In this document: positions 1 to 8,560 of the stretch, piece by piece | How the letters are laid out: every line of letters starts with the position of its first letter | Numbering within the stretch: the stretch's first letter is position 1 | From: Prevotella sp. UBA4376 | GTDB taxonomy: Bacteria > Bacteroidota > Bacteroidia > Bacteroidales > Bacteroidaceae | Assembly: GCA_002391185.1 (NCBI GenBank) | Contig: DGRY01000067.1 | Location: forward strand, 1-34,939 | Length of the DNA stretch: 34,939 bases | Direction of reading: 5' to 3' | The notes under the pieces: model-generated | Database searches by the model: none | The model's input: only the letters and a program-made list of their open reading frames with translations | Told to the model about the DNA's origin: nothing | Program-made: the position numbers and the translations under genes

Positions 1-20
1 ACCAACTGAACTAACGCACC
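1..20 (-). tRNA. 5' end of a tRNA gene cut by the window edge, possibly tRNA-Asp
   Basis: Read on the minus strand from position 20 down, the sequence is GGTGCGTTAGTTCAGTTGGT. This fits tRNA numbering exactly: a 7-nt acceptor strand, U8, A9, a GTTC D-stem, A14, G15 and G18-G19. A well-formed promoter lies just upstream (49-80). The anticodon is outside the window. The D-arm wording TAGTTCAGTTGGT resembles bacterial tRNA-Asp, but that identity is a guess; the tRNA call itself is much firmer. Confidence 0.75.
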
Positions 21-48
21 ATTTAGGTTGCTTTCTTGATTGCGAGTG

Positions 49-80
49 CAAAGGTAGGTATATTTTTTTATTCCACCAAA
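49..80 (-). promoter_or_regulatory. Bacteroidota-type promoter of the tRNA gene
   Basis: On the minus strand there is a -33 TTTG (80-77), a 20-bp spacer and a -7 TACCTTTG (56-49), matching the Bacteroidota consensus TTTG/TAnnTTTG. The expected start of transcription is near 43, about 20 nt before the tRNA 5' end, leaving a short leader to be processed. It lies just past the stop of the GNAT gene. Confidence 0.75.
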
Positions 81-96
81 TGTTTACCTGTATTTT

Positions 97-615
97 TTAC
101 AAAAAAAATTGCATCATTATTGCGTCTTTATAATCTTTTCCATCATATAACCAGTGTGCAAGGGGTATAACTTCGCTGAAATTCAGTTCTTTAAAGAGAT
201 TTCTTGATGAAATATTGTCACACGAAATAATTCCATAGATTTGATGCAGATGAAGTGTGCTTCGGCAATAGTCTATGAGTTTTGTGATTATTGCAGTGCC
301 ATATCCTTGTCGTCTTCGGGCTTTGAGCACCACTATTCCTACTTCTGCTCTGTTGTGCTGTGGATTGAAATTCACAAGATCAACAATTCCTACTGTTTCT
401 CCCCTATCGTCAACAGCTATCATGCGCACTTGCTTATCGGCATAGATGTCATTGATTGTGTTTGCAATGTATTGATGTAGCACAAATTTAGAATAAGGCA
501 CATTGGTTGTCCCTACATCCCACATCGACTTGTCGTTCTCTATAGTGTAGAGTGTGTCGAGATCTTCAGGCTCCATGGCTCTGAGCTCTACATACGGAAT
601 CACCTTTTCTTTCAT
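97..615 (-). CDS. GNAT-family N-acetyltransferase
   Basis: This 172-residue protein is a full-length single-domain GNAT acetyltransferase of the RimJ/RimL/SpeG type, which transfers acetyl from acetyl-CoA to an amine. The acetyl-CoA-binding motif A is visible as VGIVVLKARRRQGYGTAI at about residues 93-110, with the R-x-x-G-x-G/A pyrophosphate loop (RRRQGYGTA). It is followed by the usual NxxSRNLF segment (about 134-141), where a side chain contacts CoA. There is no signal peptide, so it should be cytosolic. Its start overlaps the end of the glycosyltransferase gene by 4 bp (ATGA type), making it the last gene of the recR operon. The substrate (protein N-terminus, polyamine, sugar or antibiotic) cannot be told from the sequence. 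Confidence 0.88.
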   Translation of the reverse strand: MKEKVIPYVELRAMEPEDLDTLYTIENDKSMWDVGTTNVPYSKFVLHQYIANTINDIYADKQVRMIAVDDRGETVGIVDLVNFNPQHNRAEVGIVVLKARRRQGYGTAIITKLIDYCRSTLHLHQIYGIISCDNISSRNLFKELNFSEVIPLAHWLYDGKDYKDAIMMQFFL

Positions 616-1802
616 CGTAATATCTCGTTTGGGGTTATTATCATGTTTTGTTCGGGATGATAGAATCCTATCTTCACGTGTGGCTGTGGTTGTTTCTGCA
701 TGAATGCAAACACATGGCGATAGGCAAATACTGAGGCATCATAAACTACATATACCTCGGAGGCTTTCTGCCCCACTTCGCCAGTGTGTCCCTGTGGCAT
801 AGTATCTTCACTGGCTTCAACTACCTCGGCAGAGATACCATTATTGTTTATCAGTTCATTACATTTTGCAAGATTGTGCTTACTACAGTAAATGATGTAT
901 TTTGCATTTTTTTCTTTGTGCTGACAAAAGAATCCCAACGACTTTATGATGCCTTTGCGCACATTATTAAATAAAGCCAGAGTTGCCTTGGAAAATATGG
1001 CTATATGAACAGGAATGCTGAGCCAATGAGATGCGCTTGCAAAATGCTTTCGGAAGAAGATGAACATGGCTCCATAGAAAACATGCACGTATCTGAAACT
1101 TGTTTTCTGAGTGCTTTCGCCTTTGTAGTGCAGTATTTCAACGGGCAGATACCAGTTGGTGTAGCCTGCTTTCTGCATGCGATAACTTAGATCTATGTCT
1201 TCGCCATACATAAAATAGTCTTCATCAAGAAGTCCCACCTTCATTATCACTTCGCGTTTCACCATGCAGAAGGCTCCACTCACAATATCTATTCTATGAG
1301 GTTCGTCCCACGAAAGATAGTTCATGTAGTATCGGGCAAACTTTCTACTGTTAGGATAGCGTTTCCACAAGCCTGTGAATTTATATAATGCTGTCATTGG
1401 TGTAGGAACTCCTCTGCGGCTTTCCATAGCATACGTACCATCGGCATTGAGCATCTTTACACCAAGAGTGCCACTTCCGGAGTGCATATCGAGAAAATTC
1501 ACCGCCCGAGCTATTGTTTGTTCTCCCACAATAGTGTCAGGATTCAGCAACAGCACATAATCGCCCTTTGCCAGCCGTATGCCTTTATTGTTTGCCTTAG
1601 CAAATCCGTCGTTGTGTTCATTCTCTATATAGTGCACATTAGGATATATCTTTTTGAGATACTCTACACTATTATCACGTGAATGATTATCGACTACTAT
1701 AATCTCAGCCTCAACACCACAAAGGGCTTTCTCAAGCGAATGAATACATTGCGCAAGATAGAACTTTACATTGTAGTTAACGATGATAACAGATAGTTTC
1801 AT
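612..1802 (-). CDS. Family 2 glycosyltransferase, rhamnosyltransferase-like
   Basis: This 396-residue protein begins with a GT-A fold nucleotide-sugar transferase domain: LSVIIVNYNV at residues 3-12, the IIVVDNHSRDNS strand-loop, and LLLNPDTIV near residues 84-92 carrying the metal/nucleotide Asp. The SGAFCMVKREV and DEDYFMYGEDIDLSYR segments (about 175-210) are typical of the WbbL/rhamnosyltransferase branch of GT2. An amphipathic or membrane-associated stretch follows around 240-275. The last ~120 residues form a soluble extension with no recognised motif. It probably adds a sugar to a cell-surface glycan; the acceptor is unknown. The gene overlaps both neighbours by 4 bp, so its translation is probably coupled. 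An rfbC gene, which makes a dTDP-rhamnose precursor, lies far away at the right end, so any pathway link is only suggestive. Confidence 0.88.
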   Translation of the reverse strand: MKLSVIIVNYNVKFYLAQCIHSLEKALCGVEAEIIVVDNHSRDNSVEYLKKIYPNVHYIENEHNDGFAKANNKGIRLAKGDYVLLLNPDTIVGEQTIARAVNFLDMHSGSGTLGVKMLNADGTYAMESRRGVPTPMTALYKFTGLWKRYPNSRKFARYYMNYLSWDEPHRIDIVSGAFCMVKREVIMKVGLLDEDYFMYGEDIDLSYRMQKAGYTNWYLPVEILHYKGESTQKTSFRYVHVFYGAMFIFFRKHFASASHWLSIPVHIAIFSKATLALFNNVRKGIIKSLGFFCQHKEKNAKYIIYCSKHNLAKCNELINNNGISAEVVEASEDTMPQGHTGEVGQKASEVYVVYDASVFAYRHVFAFMQKQPQPHVKIGFYHPEQNMIITPNEILR

Positions 1803-2263
1803 GCCTGTTTCTCTGTTATTTCAGCTTTACATTTTTCGATTGTTGGAACAATAAAAAGACTGCTCAAAAACAACACTATCGCCATGTAACCAAATCCTGG
1901 CACCATGAAGAAATAATAAAGCATTAGATTGATTATCATAGGGAGAAGAAGCATATCCATGCGCAACACTCCATACAACAACAATTTGGCATGGTTGGGC
2001 GTGGTGTCATTAACAAGACTATGGTGAATCTTGCTAAATTTGAATAGTCTAAGTGCCAGAGGGATAAGAGCGAGAGTGCCTAATTGGAATATTATCTGGC
2101 AAACGAACAGTAATCCTGTTTCCCCCTGCCAAATACCAATAAAATTTGCCTGACTAAATTCGCCAAGTATCACCCAGATAAGAGCAAATAACATTAATCC
2201 AGCATAAACACACATCAATGCACGTTGCGTTTGCTTTAAACCTTGTTCTGATTTGTTTTCCAT
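1799..2263 (-). CDS. Small four-helix membrane protein of unknown function
   Basis: This 154-residue protein has four clear hydrophobic segments at about residues 14-36, 48-72, 95-118 and 122-142, with short charged ends (a Lys/Glu-rich N-terminus and a Glu/Lys-rich C-terminus). It has no signal peptide, cysteine pairs or catalytic motif that I recognise. It should sit in the inner membrane. Its ATG overlaps the recR stop by one base (TAATG), and its stop overlaps the glycosyltransferase start by 4 bp. It is therefore almost certainly translated from the recR message. The position suggests a conserved small envelope protein, but I assign no function. Confidence 0.8.
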   Translation of the reverse strand: MENKSEQGLKQTQRALMCVYAGLMLFALIWVILGEFSQANFIGIWQGETGLLFVCQIIFQLGTLALIPLALRLFKFSKIHHSLVNDTTPNHAKLLLYGVLRMDMLLLPMIINLMLYYFFMVPGFGYMAIVLFLSSLFIVPTIEKCKAEITEKQA

Positions 2264-2874
2264 TATCTTACAAATAAAGTTCTATTCACTATACTTCTAC
2301 CAAGTGTAACCTCATCGGTGTATTCAAGTTCATCGCCCACCGAGATTCCTCGTGCTATCACCGACAATTTAATGTTGAATTCGGCAAGTTTTCGCGAGAT
2401 ATAGAAATTGGTAGCATCACCTTCCATTGTGGAACTCAATGCAAGTATCACTTCTTGTATGCCGCCTTCCTTCACACGCGACACAAGTGAGTCAACTTCT
2501 ATATCGGCAGGGCCAATACCATCCATAGGCGAAATAATTCCACCCAAAACATGATAAAGACCATGAAACTGTTGTGTATTCTCTACCGCCATCACATCCT
2601 GGATGTTCTCAACTACACATATTGTGCTCTTGTCGCGTCTTTCATCAGAACATATTGGACACACATCGGTATCACTTATATTATGGCACACCTTACAGTA
2701 TTTCACCTCATGCTTCACATTGTGTATTGCTTCGGTGAAAGCATCAACCTCTTCGTTGTCACGCTTCAGCAAATTTAAAACCAGGCGCAAAGCAGTTTTA
2801 CGCCCTATTCCTGGAAGAGTAGAAAACTCTTGTACTGCCTTTTCTAATAACCTTGATGGATAATGTTGTTCCAT
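2263..2874 (-). CDS. recR: Recombination mediator protein RecR
   Basis: This 203-residue protein has the normal RecR length and all its parts. A helix-hairpin-helix region ([20 protein letters not shown], about residues 17-36) binds DNA. A four-cysteine zinc finger has Cys in CKVC and CPIC (about 57-73). A Toprim domain starts at [14 protein letters not shown] and includes [12 protein letters not shown]. RecR acts with RecO, and often RecF, to load RecA on SSB-coated single strands. It is the first gene of a four-gene minus-strand operon. The promoter at 2879-2910 places the transcript start at or within a few bases of the ATG, so the message may be leaderless. Confidence 0.97.
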   Translation of the reverse strand: MEQHYPSRLLEKAVQEFSTLPGIGRKTALRLVLNLLKRDNEEVDAFTEAIHNVKHEVKYCKVCHNISDTDVCPICSDERRDKSTICVVENIQDVMAVENTQQFHGLYHVLGGIISPMDGIGPADIEVDSLVSRVKEGGIQEVILALSSTMEGDATNFYISRKLAEFNIKLSVIARGISVGDELEYTDEVTLGRSIVNRTLFVR

Positions 2875-2878
2875 GCTG

Positions 2879-2910
2879 CAAAGTTACGAAAAAGTAAAGA
2901 GCAAAGCAAA
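2879..2910 (-). promoter_or_regulatory. recR promoter
   Basis: On the minus strand there is a -33 TTTG (2910-2907), a 20-bp spacer and a -7 TAACTTTG (2886-2879). The -7 element ends only 4 bp before the recR ATG at 2874, so the 5' untranslated region can be at most a few bases. An A/T-only dyad (ATAAAAATA-TT-TATTTTTAT, 2911-2930) lies directly upstream and could act as an UP-like element or as the end of the susD transcript. Confidence 0.72.
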
Positions 2911-3010
2911 ATAAAAATATTTATTTTTATATTGTCAGTTTATTTAACCTTTCATGCTTAACACCTACAATATATTACGTCATTTAAATGTCGGATGTAA
3001 AGAAGCCTCA

Positions 3011-5140
3011 CTAATACCCGGGATTCTGCCACATTTTATCAGATGCTGTTGAATACTGCAACACACCATCGGTAGCTTGCTCAACAGTAATATCACCACG
3101 ATTAGTAACCAGTTCTAACTCGTAAAGAGGTATTGGGCGATAATAATGTTTAAGAGCTATATTCTTAGAAGACTGAGCATTACGAGCCCTAACATACTCT
3201 ATAAGTTTGTGAGTGCGTTTCAAATCAAACCAGCGTTGATATTCGCCACATAGTTCAAGGGCACGTTCTTTAAGAATTGTATCAATAGTTACATCGCCAC
3301 GCAAAGAATTATCTTTGCCAGATATGGCTCGCGCTGCACGCAACTCATTAAGTGTTTTCAAGGCATCGCCACCAGTGGCAAGTTCAGCCTCAGCTTTTAT
3401 TAGATACATCTCTGCCAAACGCAACACCATTATATCGCGATGAGATATATCATATGTAGGATATTCTACCTCGTAAACATCACTCAAAAACTTCTTTAAT
3501 CCAGGGAACGAACGTCGCCCATCTATCTTTTCATTTTTATAACGATCATCTCCATAGACATCACTTACAGGTTTTCCACCTTCTGTAGGAAGAGCTGTTG
3601 CAGGATTAGAAGAAGTGTAAACAGGAATGTCGCCACCAAATGCAAATTGCAAACGATACTTATACTTGGCTTCAGCCTGAAGAGCCTGTCCCTCTGCCGA
3701 GTTTCCATCCATAAAACAATAAAGGATAGCCGTTCCGCCACCATTAAAATAATTTCCATCTTCAGCAAAAGCCTCATCATAATCCTTAAAATACTGTTCC
3801 GACATTTTAGGATATCTTTCGGCATTATGTGCAAGTTTTCTTGGAATTCGATAGCTTGTTAGCAACACTCCATTATATCGCTGGTCGGTTTCCTTTACCT
3901 CATCAAGAATCTGCCAAAGATAGAGCGAAGGCAAATAACGAGCAAAACCACGCCCATAAGGTGAATAATACTTGCCCACTTCCACGTTTTCACCTGTTTC
4001 CTTACTAGGAATAGTTGTTTTACCTGCTGCCACACGCCAAAAGAGTGAAGTATTATTCTGCTTGTTGTTACCTATATCATCACAACCATTGTTCCATAGA
4101 GGAACATACATCAAAAAATCGGTGCTACCTCCATTACTATTGTAGTTCTTGCGTGTCAACAATGTATTATATGTTCCTTTCCCATTTTCTGTATAACGAA
4201 AAGGGACACAGTTGTCGAATCCAGATGAAAGAACATTACCATAATGAACAGCAAAGAGACTTTCTTTATTTACCGATGCTTCTTCATTTCTAAGGGTCCA
4301 CGTGTCAGAATACCGGCTATAAAATTGAGCTCCGGAATTATTGATTACATCAGCCGAAGATGTAAGAGCCTCATTATACAAGTTTCCATAGCCGTCAATA
4401 CTGTTAGCCCCCAACCACGATGCAGCATACAAAGAAACACGAGCATAAAGAGCTTCGGCTGAATAAAAGAATGCACGTCCAGTTCCTGTTGCAGTTTTCT
4501 GAGACATAACATTCGCCTCTCTATAGTTTTCCATAGCCGTTTTAAGATCATCAAGAATATTTTTATATACTCTTTTCTCAGGCTGCCGAACAGGGGCAGA
4601 TATAATATCGCTTACAGGCTCTGCATTATAGGGAACAGGCCCCCATAATGACACTATCTGCAAATAATAAAGAGCTCGCAAGAAATAAGCATCACCCATA
4701 TAAGCTTTTTTCAGTTTGCTACTTATAGTGCTACATTCGGGTACATACTTCATCACATTGTTGCACACATTTACTCCTGCATACAACAGTTCCCAATACT
4801 GATCCAAACACGGATTGTTGTTTAAAGCATCTGACCCTGATATTGATGCGAATCCCAAACTCATTGCCGTCAGGTCATAGCTCACCAATGATTTCTGCTT
4901 GTTGTCATAACCATAATAAAACAGGTCAGTACCCATTTCTGAAAGTCCGATAGCAGGCTCCTTTCCCCAAAATCCCCTACAATAACTATAAGCCGAGTGC
5001 ACCAATCCATCAATACCAGTAGCCGTATTATATACAAGATTGGCTGTATCACCTGTCTTATTATCCTCCTTCAAAAAATCGGAACACGACACAGCAAATA
5101 AACAGATTAATGCAACACAAACACTATATTTATTACTCAT
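3011..5140 (-). CDS. SusD/RagB-family nutrient-binding outer-membrane lipoprotein
   Basis: This 709-residue protein is the surface lid and binding partner of the SusC porin encoded just upstream. A lipoprotein signal ends in the lipobox FAVSC (Cys19), followed by SDFLKED, an acidic stretch like the Bacteroidota surface-export signal. TPR-like segments of the SusD fold are visible (AYMGDAYFLRALYYLQIV near 145-162; YLIKAEAELATGGDALKTLNELRAARA near 590-615). So is the C-terminal EllxxRWFDLKR-type signature (ERALELCGEYQRWFDLKRT). At 709 residues it is longer than many SusD proteins. The substrate cannot be read from the sequence. No glycoside hydrolase, peptidase, SusE/F or sensor gene is adjacent. 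It is 19 bp downstream of susC and surely co-transcribed. Confidence 0.95.
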   Translation of the reverse strand: MSNKYSVCVALICLFAVSCSDFLKEDNKTGDTANLVYNTATGIDGLVHSAYSYCRGFWGKEPAIGLSEMGTDLFYYGYDNKQKSLVSYDLTAMSLGFASISGSDALNNNPCLDQYWELLYAGVNVCNNVMKYVPECSTISSKLKKAYMGDAYFLRALYYLQIVSLWGPVPYNAEPVSDIISAPVRQPEKRVYKNILDDLKTAMENYREANVMSQKTATGTGRAFFYSAEALYARVSLYAASWLGANSIDGYGNLYNEALTSSADVINNSGAQFYSRYSDTWTLRNEEASVNKESLFAVHYGNVLSSGFDNCVPFRYTENGKGTYNTLLTRKNYNSNGGSTDFLMYVPLWNNGCDDIGNNKQNNTSLFWRVAAGKTTIPSKETGENVEVGKYYSPYGRGFARYLPSLYLWQILDEVKETDQRYNGVLLTSYRIPRKLAHNAERYPKMSEQYFKDYDEAFAEDGNYFNGGGTAILYCFMDGNSAEGQALQAEAKYKYRLQFAFGGDIPVYTSSNPATALPTEGGKPVSDVYGDDRYKNEKIDGRRSFPGLKKFLSDVYEVEYPTYDISHRDIMVLRLAEMYLIKAEAELATGGDALKTLNELRAARAISGKDNSLRGDVTIDTILKERALELCGEYQRWFDLKRTHKLIEYVRARNAQSSKNIALKHYYRPIPLYELELVTNRGDITVEQATDGVLQYSTASDKMWQNPGY

Positions 5141-5159
5141 ATTATTTCATTTTTAATGA

Positions 5160-8100
5160 TTAGAATGTTAGATTCACACCAATAACAGCCTGTTTCATTA
5201 TCGGAAAGTCAACAGAGCCACCACGTTCAGGGTCGTAATTATTATCAAAGTGACTAAAAGTGAAGTAATTCTTCAACGAAAAATACACACGAGCACTACT
5301 CATAAATGCCGATTTCAAAAGAGCTTTAGGCAGATTATAAGACAAAGTTATATCCTTAATCTTGAAATAATCACCCTTTTGCATCCATATTGCATTTGCA
5401 AAATACATCTGATTAGAAGTGGCACCAGGCGATGGAATTAATGCACCTGTATTTTCAGGAGTCCAATAACTGATGTCTCCCCAATTGGCATCATCATATC
5501 TAAACAATTTATATCCATCATAACTTAAATACCAACCCAACCGAGCCATTGTCATAATGCTTATTGAGAAATCTTTATATGTTAAAGACGTAGTCAGACC
5601 GATGATTGCCTTTGGAGAACGATTATATATCACCTTATCGGCCTCATTAATCTTATTATCTTTATTAACATCTATAGCTTTTGAAGTGCCGGGGGTACCA
5701 TAAGTGGCAAATGGCTTTATAAAATTAGGATTTTCCCGCATATATTCATCAAACTCGCCTATATTCCAACACCCATCAACCTTATATGTATAATAGGCTA
5801 ACACAGGCTCTCCTATACGCAGAATATCAATTCCATTAATATACTCTTGCAGATTTCCTGTTAACTCCTCTACGTAGTCACGACTAAAGGTTGCCGAGGC
5901 ACCTATATCCCAAGTGAAGTTCTTTGTTTTTACAGGTAACAAGCCTATTGACACTTCCCACCCATGTCCTTTTGTTTTTCCGACATTGGCAAGTGTACTT
6001 GTGAACACTGACGATGGAGGAGCTGTCCTATAATACAACAAGTCGTAAGTGTGACTTTTATAATAGTCTATACTACCATAAATGCGACCATTAAACATAG
6101 AGAAATCAATACCAAAATCAAGTGCTGTAGTCTTCTCCCATGTAAGTTCTGGAGCAGCCATTGTCATTGGAGCCTTTTCTGTAGAATTAGGAACAATAGA
6201 CGAAATATACGCAAGAGTTTGATAAGCATCAATGGCAGCATTACCAGAAAGTCCAAAAGAAACGCGCAATTTCAAATTGTCGAGCCATGATTTTGAACTA
6301 TGCATAAAATTCTCTTCTGAAATGCGCCACCCTGCACTTACAGACGGAAAATATCCCCATTTGTGCCCATCAGCAAGAACAGAGGCTCCGTCAGCACGTA
6401 TAGAGGTCTGAAACAAATATTTATCTTTAAACGAATAATTCAGTCTGCTAAAAAACGATATCATAGACGCCTTGGTATAAGATGAACTCTTATTAGGATT
6501 TTCTATCTTGGTCACATCATAAAATGAGCTTTTATTAAAGTGGTCAGCACCTGCCGAACCTGATATTTCCAACGACTCTTTTACTGATTGCATCATCTCA
6601 TGCCCCAGCAAGAATGTGAAATCATGCCTACCTATAACTTTATTAAAATTAGCTGTGTTCTGCCACACATACTTTGTTTGGCTAGAACGTGCATTAGAGA
6701 TAATAGATGTTTGTCCTGATTGCCATCTGCTTTGACTCTCGAAATCCTGATATGAGCCATCACGCACATCAGAACGGTCAAGTGTGAACTGTGATTTTAT
6801 TGAAAGCCCCTTAATAGGAGATATATCAGCATATATACTACCAAAAAAGCGAGTTGTTTCTACATTACGCTGATAGTTGCCATTCTCATCAAGTAATGGA
6901 GAACAATGACTAACATACCATGGATTAGGTGTGGCATTTATCGTACCATCATTCAAATAAGCATGCGTGATAGTCGTCATTTTTTGTGCTTGTTCATACA
7001 CATTACCATTACGTTTATCATTACTTTTATATACATAAGAAAAATTACCACCCACCTTTGCAATACTATTCAACTTATGATCAAAATTAATGCGACCTGT
7101 ATAACGGTTAAAACTATCATCTTTCATCAAACCATTATCATTCATCGCTGCAAGAGAAAAATTAAAATTAGTCTTTTCACCACCACCATTAATGGACATC
7201 TCGTAATTCTGCGAAGAACTATTTTGCATAAATATATCCATCCAATCAGTATATGATTTATCGTTATAGATACTCAATGTTTCGGTACCATCAGATAGTT
7301 TTAAGGTGAGCACGTCAGCTGCAGTAACATTATTATCAAATTTCCAATTGTTGACTGCTGCATTCTCATAGATTTTCTTATCAATAAGTCGTTGTACCTC
7401 CTTGTCTCCATACATAGGTTTTATTACCCCTGTTGCACTATTGAACGACATATAGCCACTAAACGTTACCTTTGTTTTTCCTACAGTCCCACGCTTGGTT
7501 GTTATCAAAATAACGCCATTGGCTCCTTTGCTACCATAAATAGCTGTTGAAGCTGCATCCTTGAGAATATCCACCATCTCTATTGCACTTGCTGGAATAT
7601 CAAGTGTAGTGCCATATTCCACACCATCAACTATAACCAGTGGCGCATTACTTGCTTTAAGAGAACGGTTACCACGAAGCGTTATATTCACTCCTGCACC
7701 AGCCTCACCTCCACCTTCTTGCTGTAAATCCACTCCCGGCACTCTTGCCTGAAGTGCCTGAAGAACATCTGATCCTGTCACCATAGCAATATCATTGATA
7801 TTAACTGTTGCCACAGAACCTGTGAGGTCTTTTTTCTTCATAGTGCCATATCCCACAACTACCACTTCATTTAATGCAGTAGCATCTTCATGCATTACAA
7901 CATTAATTATGTTATTACCATCCACAACAACTTTCTGATCTCTGAACCCAATATAGGAAAACTTCAAGACTGTATTATCGCTAACATTATCAATTGTGAA
8001 ATCTCCCTGAATATTTGTCACTACACCTTTGTTTGCTCCTTCTACCAATATATTTACACCAATCATTGGCTCGCCAAAAACATCCCTAACATTGCCTGTT

Positions 8101-8174
8101 ACTGTTTTCTGCGCATAAGATGCCAAACTCATAATAAACACCACCAAAAGCGATAAAATTCTTTTGAAATTCAT
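5160..8174 (-). CDS. SusC/RagA-family TonB-dependent outer-membrane transporter
   Basis: With this start the protein has 1004 residues. It has a signal peptide (MNFKRILSLLVVFIMSLASY then AQ), a carboxypeptidase-regulatory-like N-terminal domain (about 25-100) and the SusC hallmark EVVVVGYGTMKKKDLTGSV (about 103-121). A plug with APLVIVDGVEYG and ILKDAASTAIYGSKGANGV follows, then a long beta-barrel ending in a C-terminal Phe. It imports a ligand delivered by the SusD partner using TonB energy. The frame is open upstream to 8288, but that ATG overlaps the -7 promoter element, so it cannot be the start. Position 8249 is possible; I chose 8174 because it places the signal peptide at the N-terminus. 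Confidence 0.95.
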   Translation of the reverse strand: MNFKRILSLLVVFIMSLASYAQKTVTGNVRDVFGEPMIGVNILVEGANKGVVTNIQGDFTIDNVSDNTVLKFSYIGFRDQKVVVDGNNIINVVMHEDATALNEVVVVGYGTMKKKDLTGSVATVNINDIAMVTGSDVLQALQARVPGVDLQQEGGGEAGAGVNITLRGNRSLKASNAPLVIVDGVEYGTTLDIPASAIEMVDILKDAASTAIYGSKGANGVILITTKRGTVGKTKVTFSGYMSFNSATGVIKPMYGDKEVQRLIDKKIYENAAVNNWKFDNNVTAADVLTLKLSDGTETLSIYNDKSYTDWMDIFMQNSSSQNYEMSINGGGEKTNFNFSLAAMNDNGLMKDDSFNRYTGRINFDHKLNSIAKVGGNFSYVYKSNDKRNGNVYEQAQKMTTITHAYLNDGTINATPNPWYVSHCSPLLDENGNYQRNVETTRFFGSIYADISPIKGLSIKSQFTLDRSDVRDGSYQDFESQSRWQSGQTSIISNARSSQTKYVWQNTANFNKVIGRHDFTFLLGHEMMQSVKESLEISGSAGADHFNKSSFYDVTKIENPNKSSSYTKASMISFFSRLNYSFKDKYLFQTSIRADGASVLADGHKWGYFPSVSAGWRISEENFMHSSKSWLDNLKLRVSFGLSGNAAIDAYQTLAYISSIVPNSTEKAPMTMAAPELTWEKTTALDFGIDFSMFNGRIYGSIDYYKSHTYDLLYYRTAPPSSVFTSTLANVGKTKGHGWEVSIGLLPVKTKNFTWDIGASATFSRDYVEELTGNLQEYINGIDILRIGEPVLAYYTYKVDGCWNIGEFDEYMRENPNFIKPFATYGTPGTSKAIDVNKDNKINEADKVIYNRSPKAIIGLTTSLTYKDFSISIMTMARLGWYLSYDGYKLFRYDDANWGDISYWTPENTGALIPSPGATSNQMYFANAIWMQKGDYFKIKDITLSYNLPKALLKSAFMSSARVYFSLKNYFTFSHFDNNYDPERGGSVDFPIMKQAVIGVNLTF

Positions 8175-8287
8175 AACTTGTTTAACTGAAGTCATAACTA
8201 TTGGCAACAGTTGCATTATTGTTGTTTTCTCATAGTCTTTATACTCCATAGCGATACGTTTTTGAAAAAAACTGTGTGTTAACTGCA

Positions 8288-8318
8288 CAAATATAACATT
8301 TATTTACATACCGCGCAA
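8288..8318 (-). promoter_or_regulatory. susC-susD promoter
   Basis: On the minus strand there is a -33 TTG (8318-8316), a 20-bp spacer and a -7 TATATTTG (8295-8288). Transcription should start near 8282, giving a leader of about 108 nt to the chosen susC start at 8174. The leader contains an in-frame open stretch from an ATG at 8249. Confidence 0.65.
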
Positions 8319-8560
8319 TAATCTCCCTGCAAAAAAAATGCTTTTTATCAAAAAAATCGAAAATTTTATACATATATTCTTTACGAAAGAATTGCATAAA
8401 CCATAGCTACAAAATACTATAATACACAAAAAATTACGCCCTAATTAGGAAATATTTTTTTTGTAGTACAATAGCATTTTCTCTCTTAGGGCATACTAAT
8501 ATCGTTCTCTTTCATAGTAAAGAGAAAAAATATTGGCTTTAAGAAAAAAAAAAGAACAAA
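8296..8560. other. AT-rich spacer upstream of susC, no gene
   Basis: This spacer between susC and the end of tilS is very A/T-rich with long A and T runs and no credible gene. It contains an inverted repeat GCCCTAA (8438-8444) / TTAGGGC (8486-8492), a palindrome CCTAATTAGG (8440-8449), and a hairpin TTCTCTTT (8505-8512) / AAAGAGAA (8519-8526). The hairpin lacks a T-tract on the tilS side, so I do not call it a terminator. Any of these could bind a regulator of the SusCD pair, but the sequence does not show which. Confidence 0.45.

Noticed and set aside
2911..2930. susD terminator (A/T-only dyad)
   Set aside because: A stem without any G or C is not stable enough to call; its position by the recR promoter fits an upstream element equally well.
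8505..8526. tilS terminator hairpin
   Set aside because: The stem is present, but on the tilS strand it is not followed by a T-run, and it is AT-rich.
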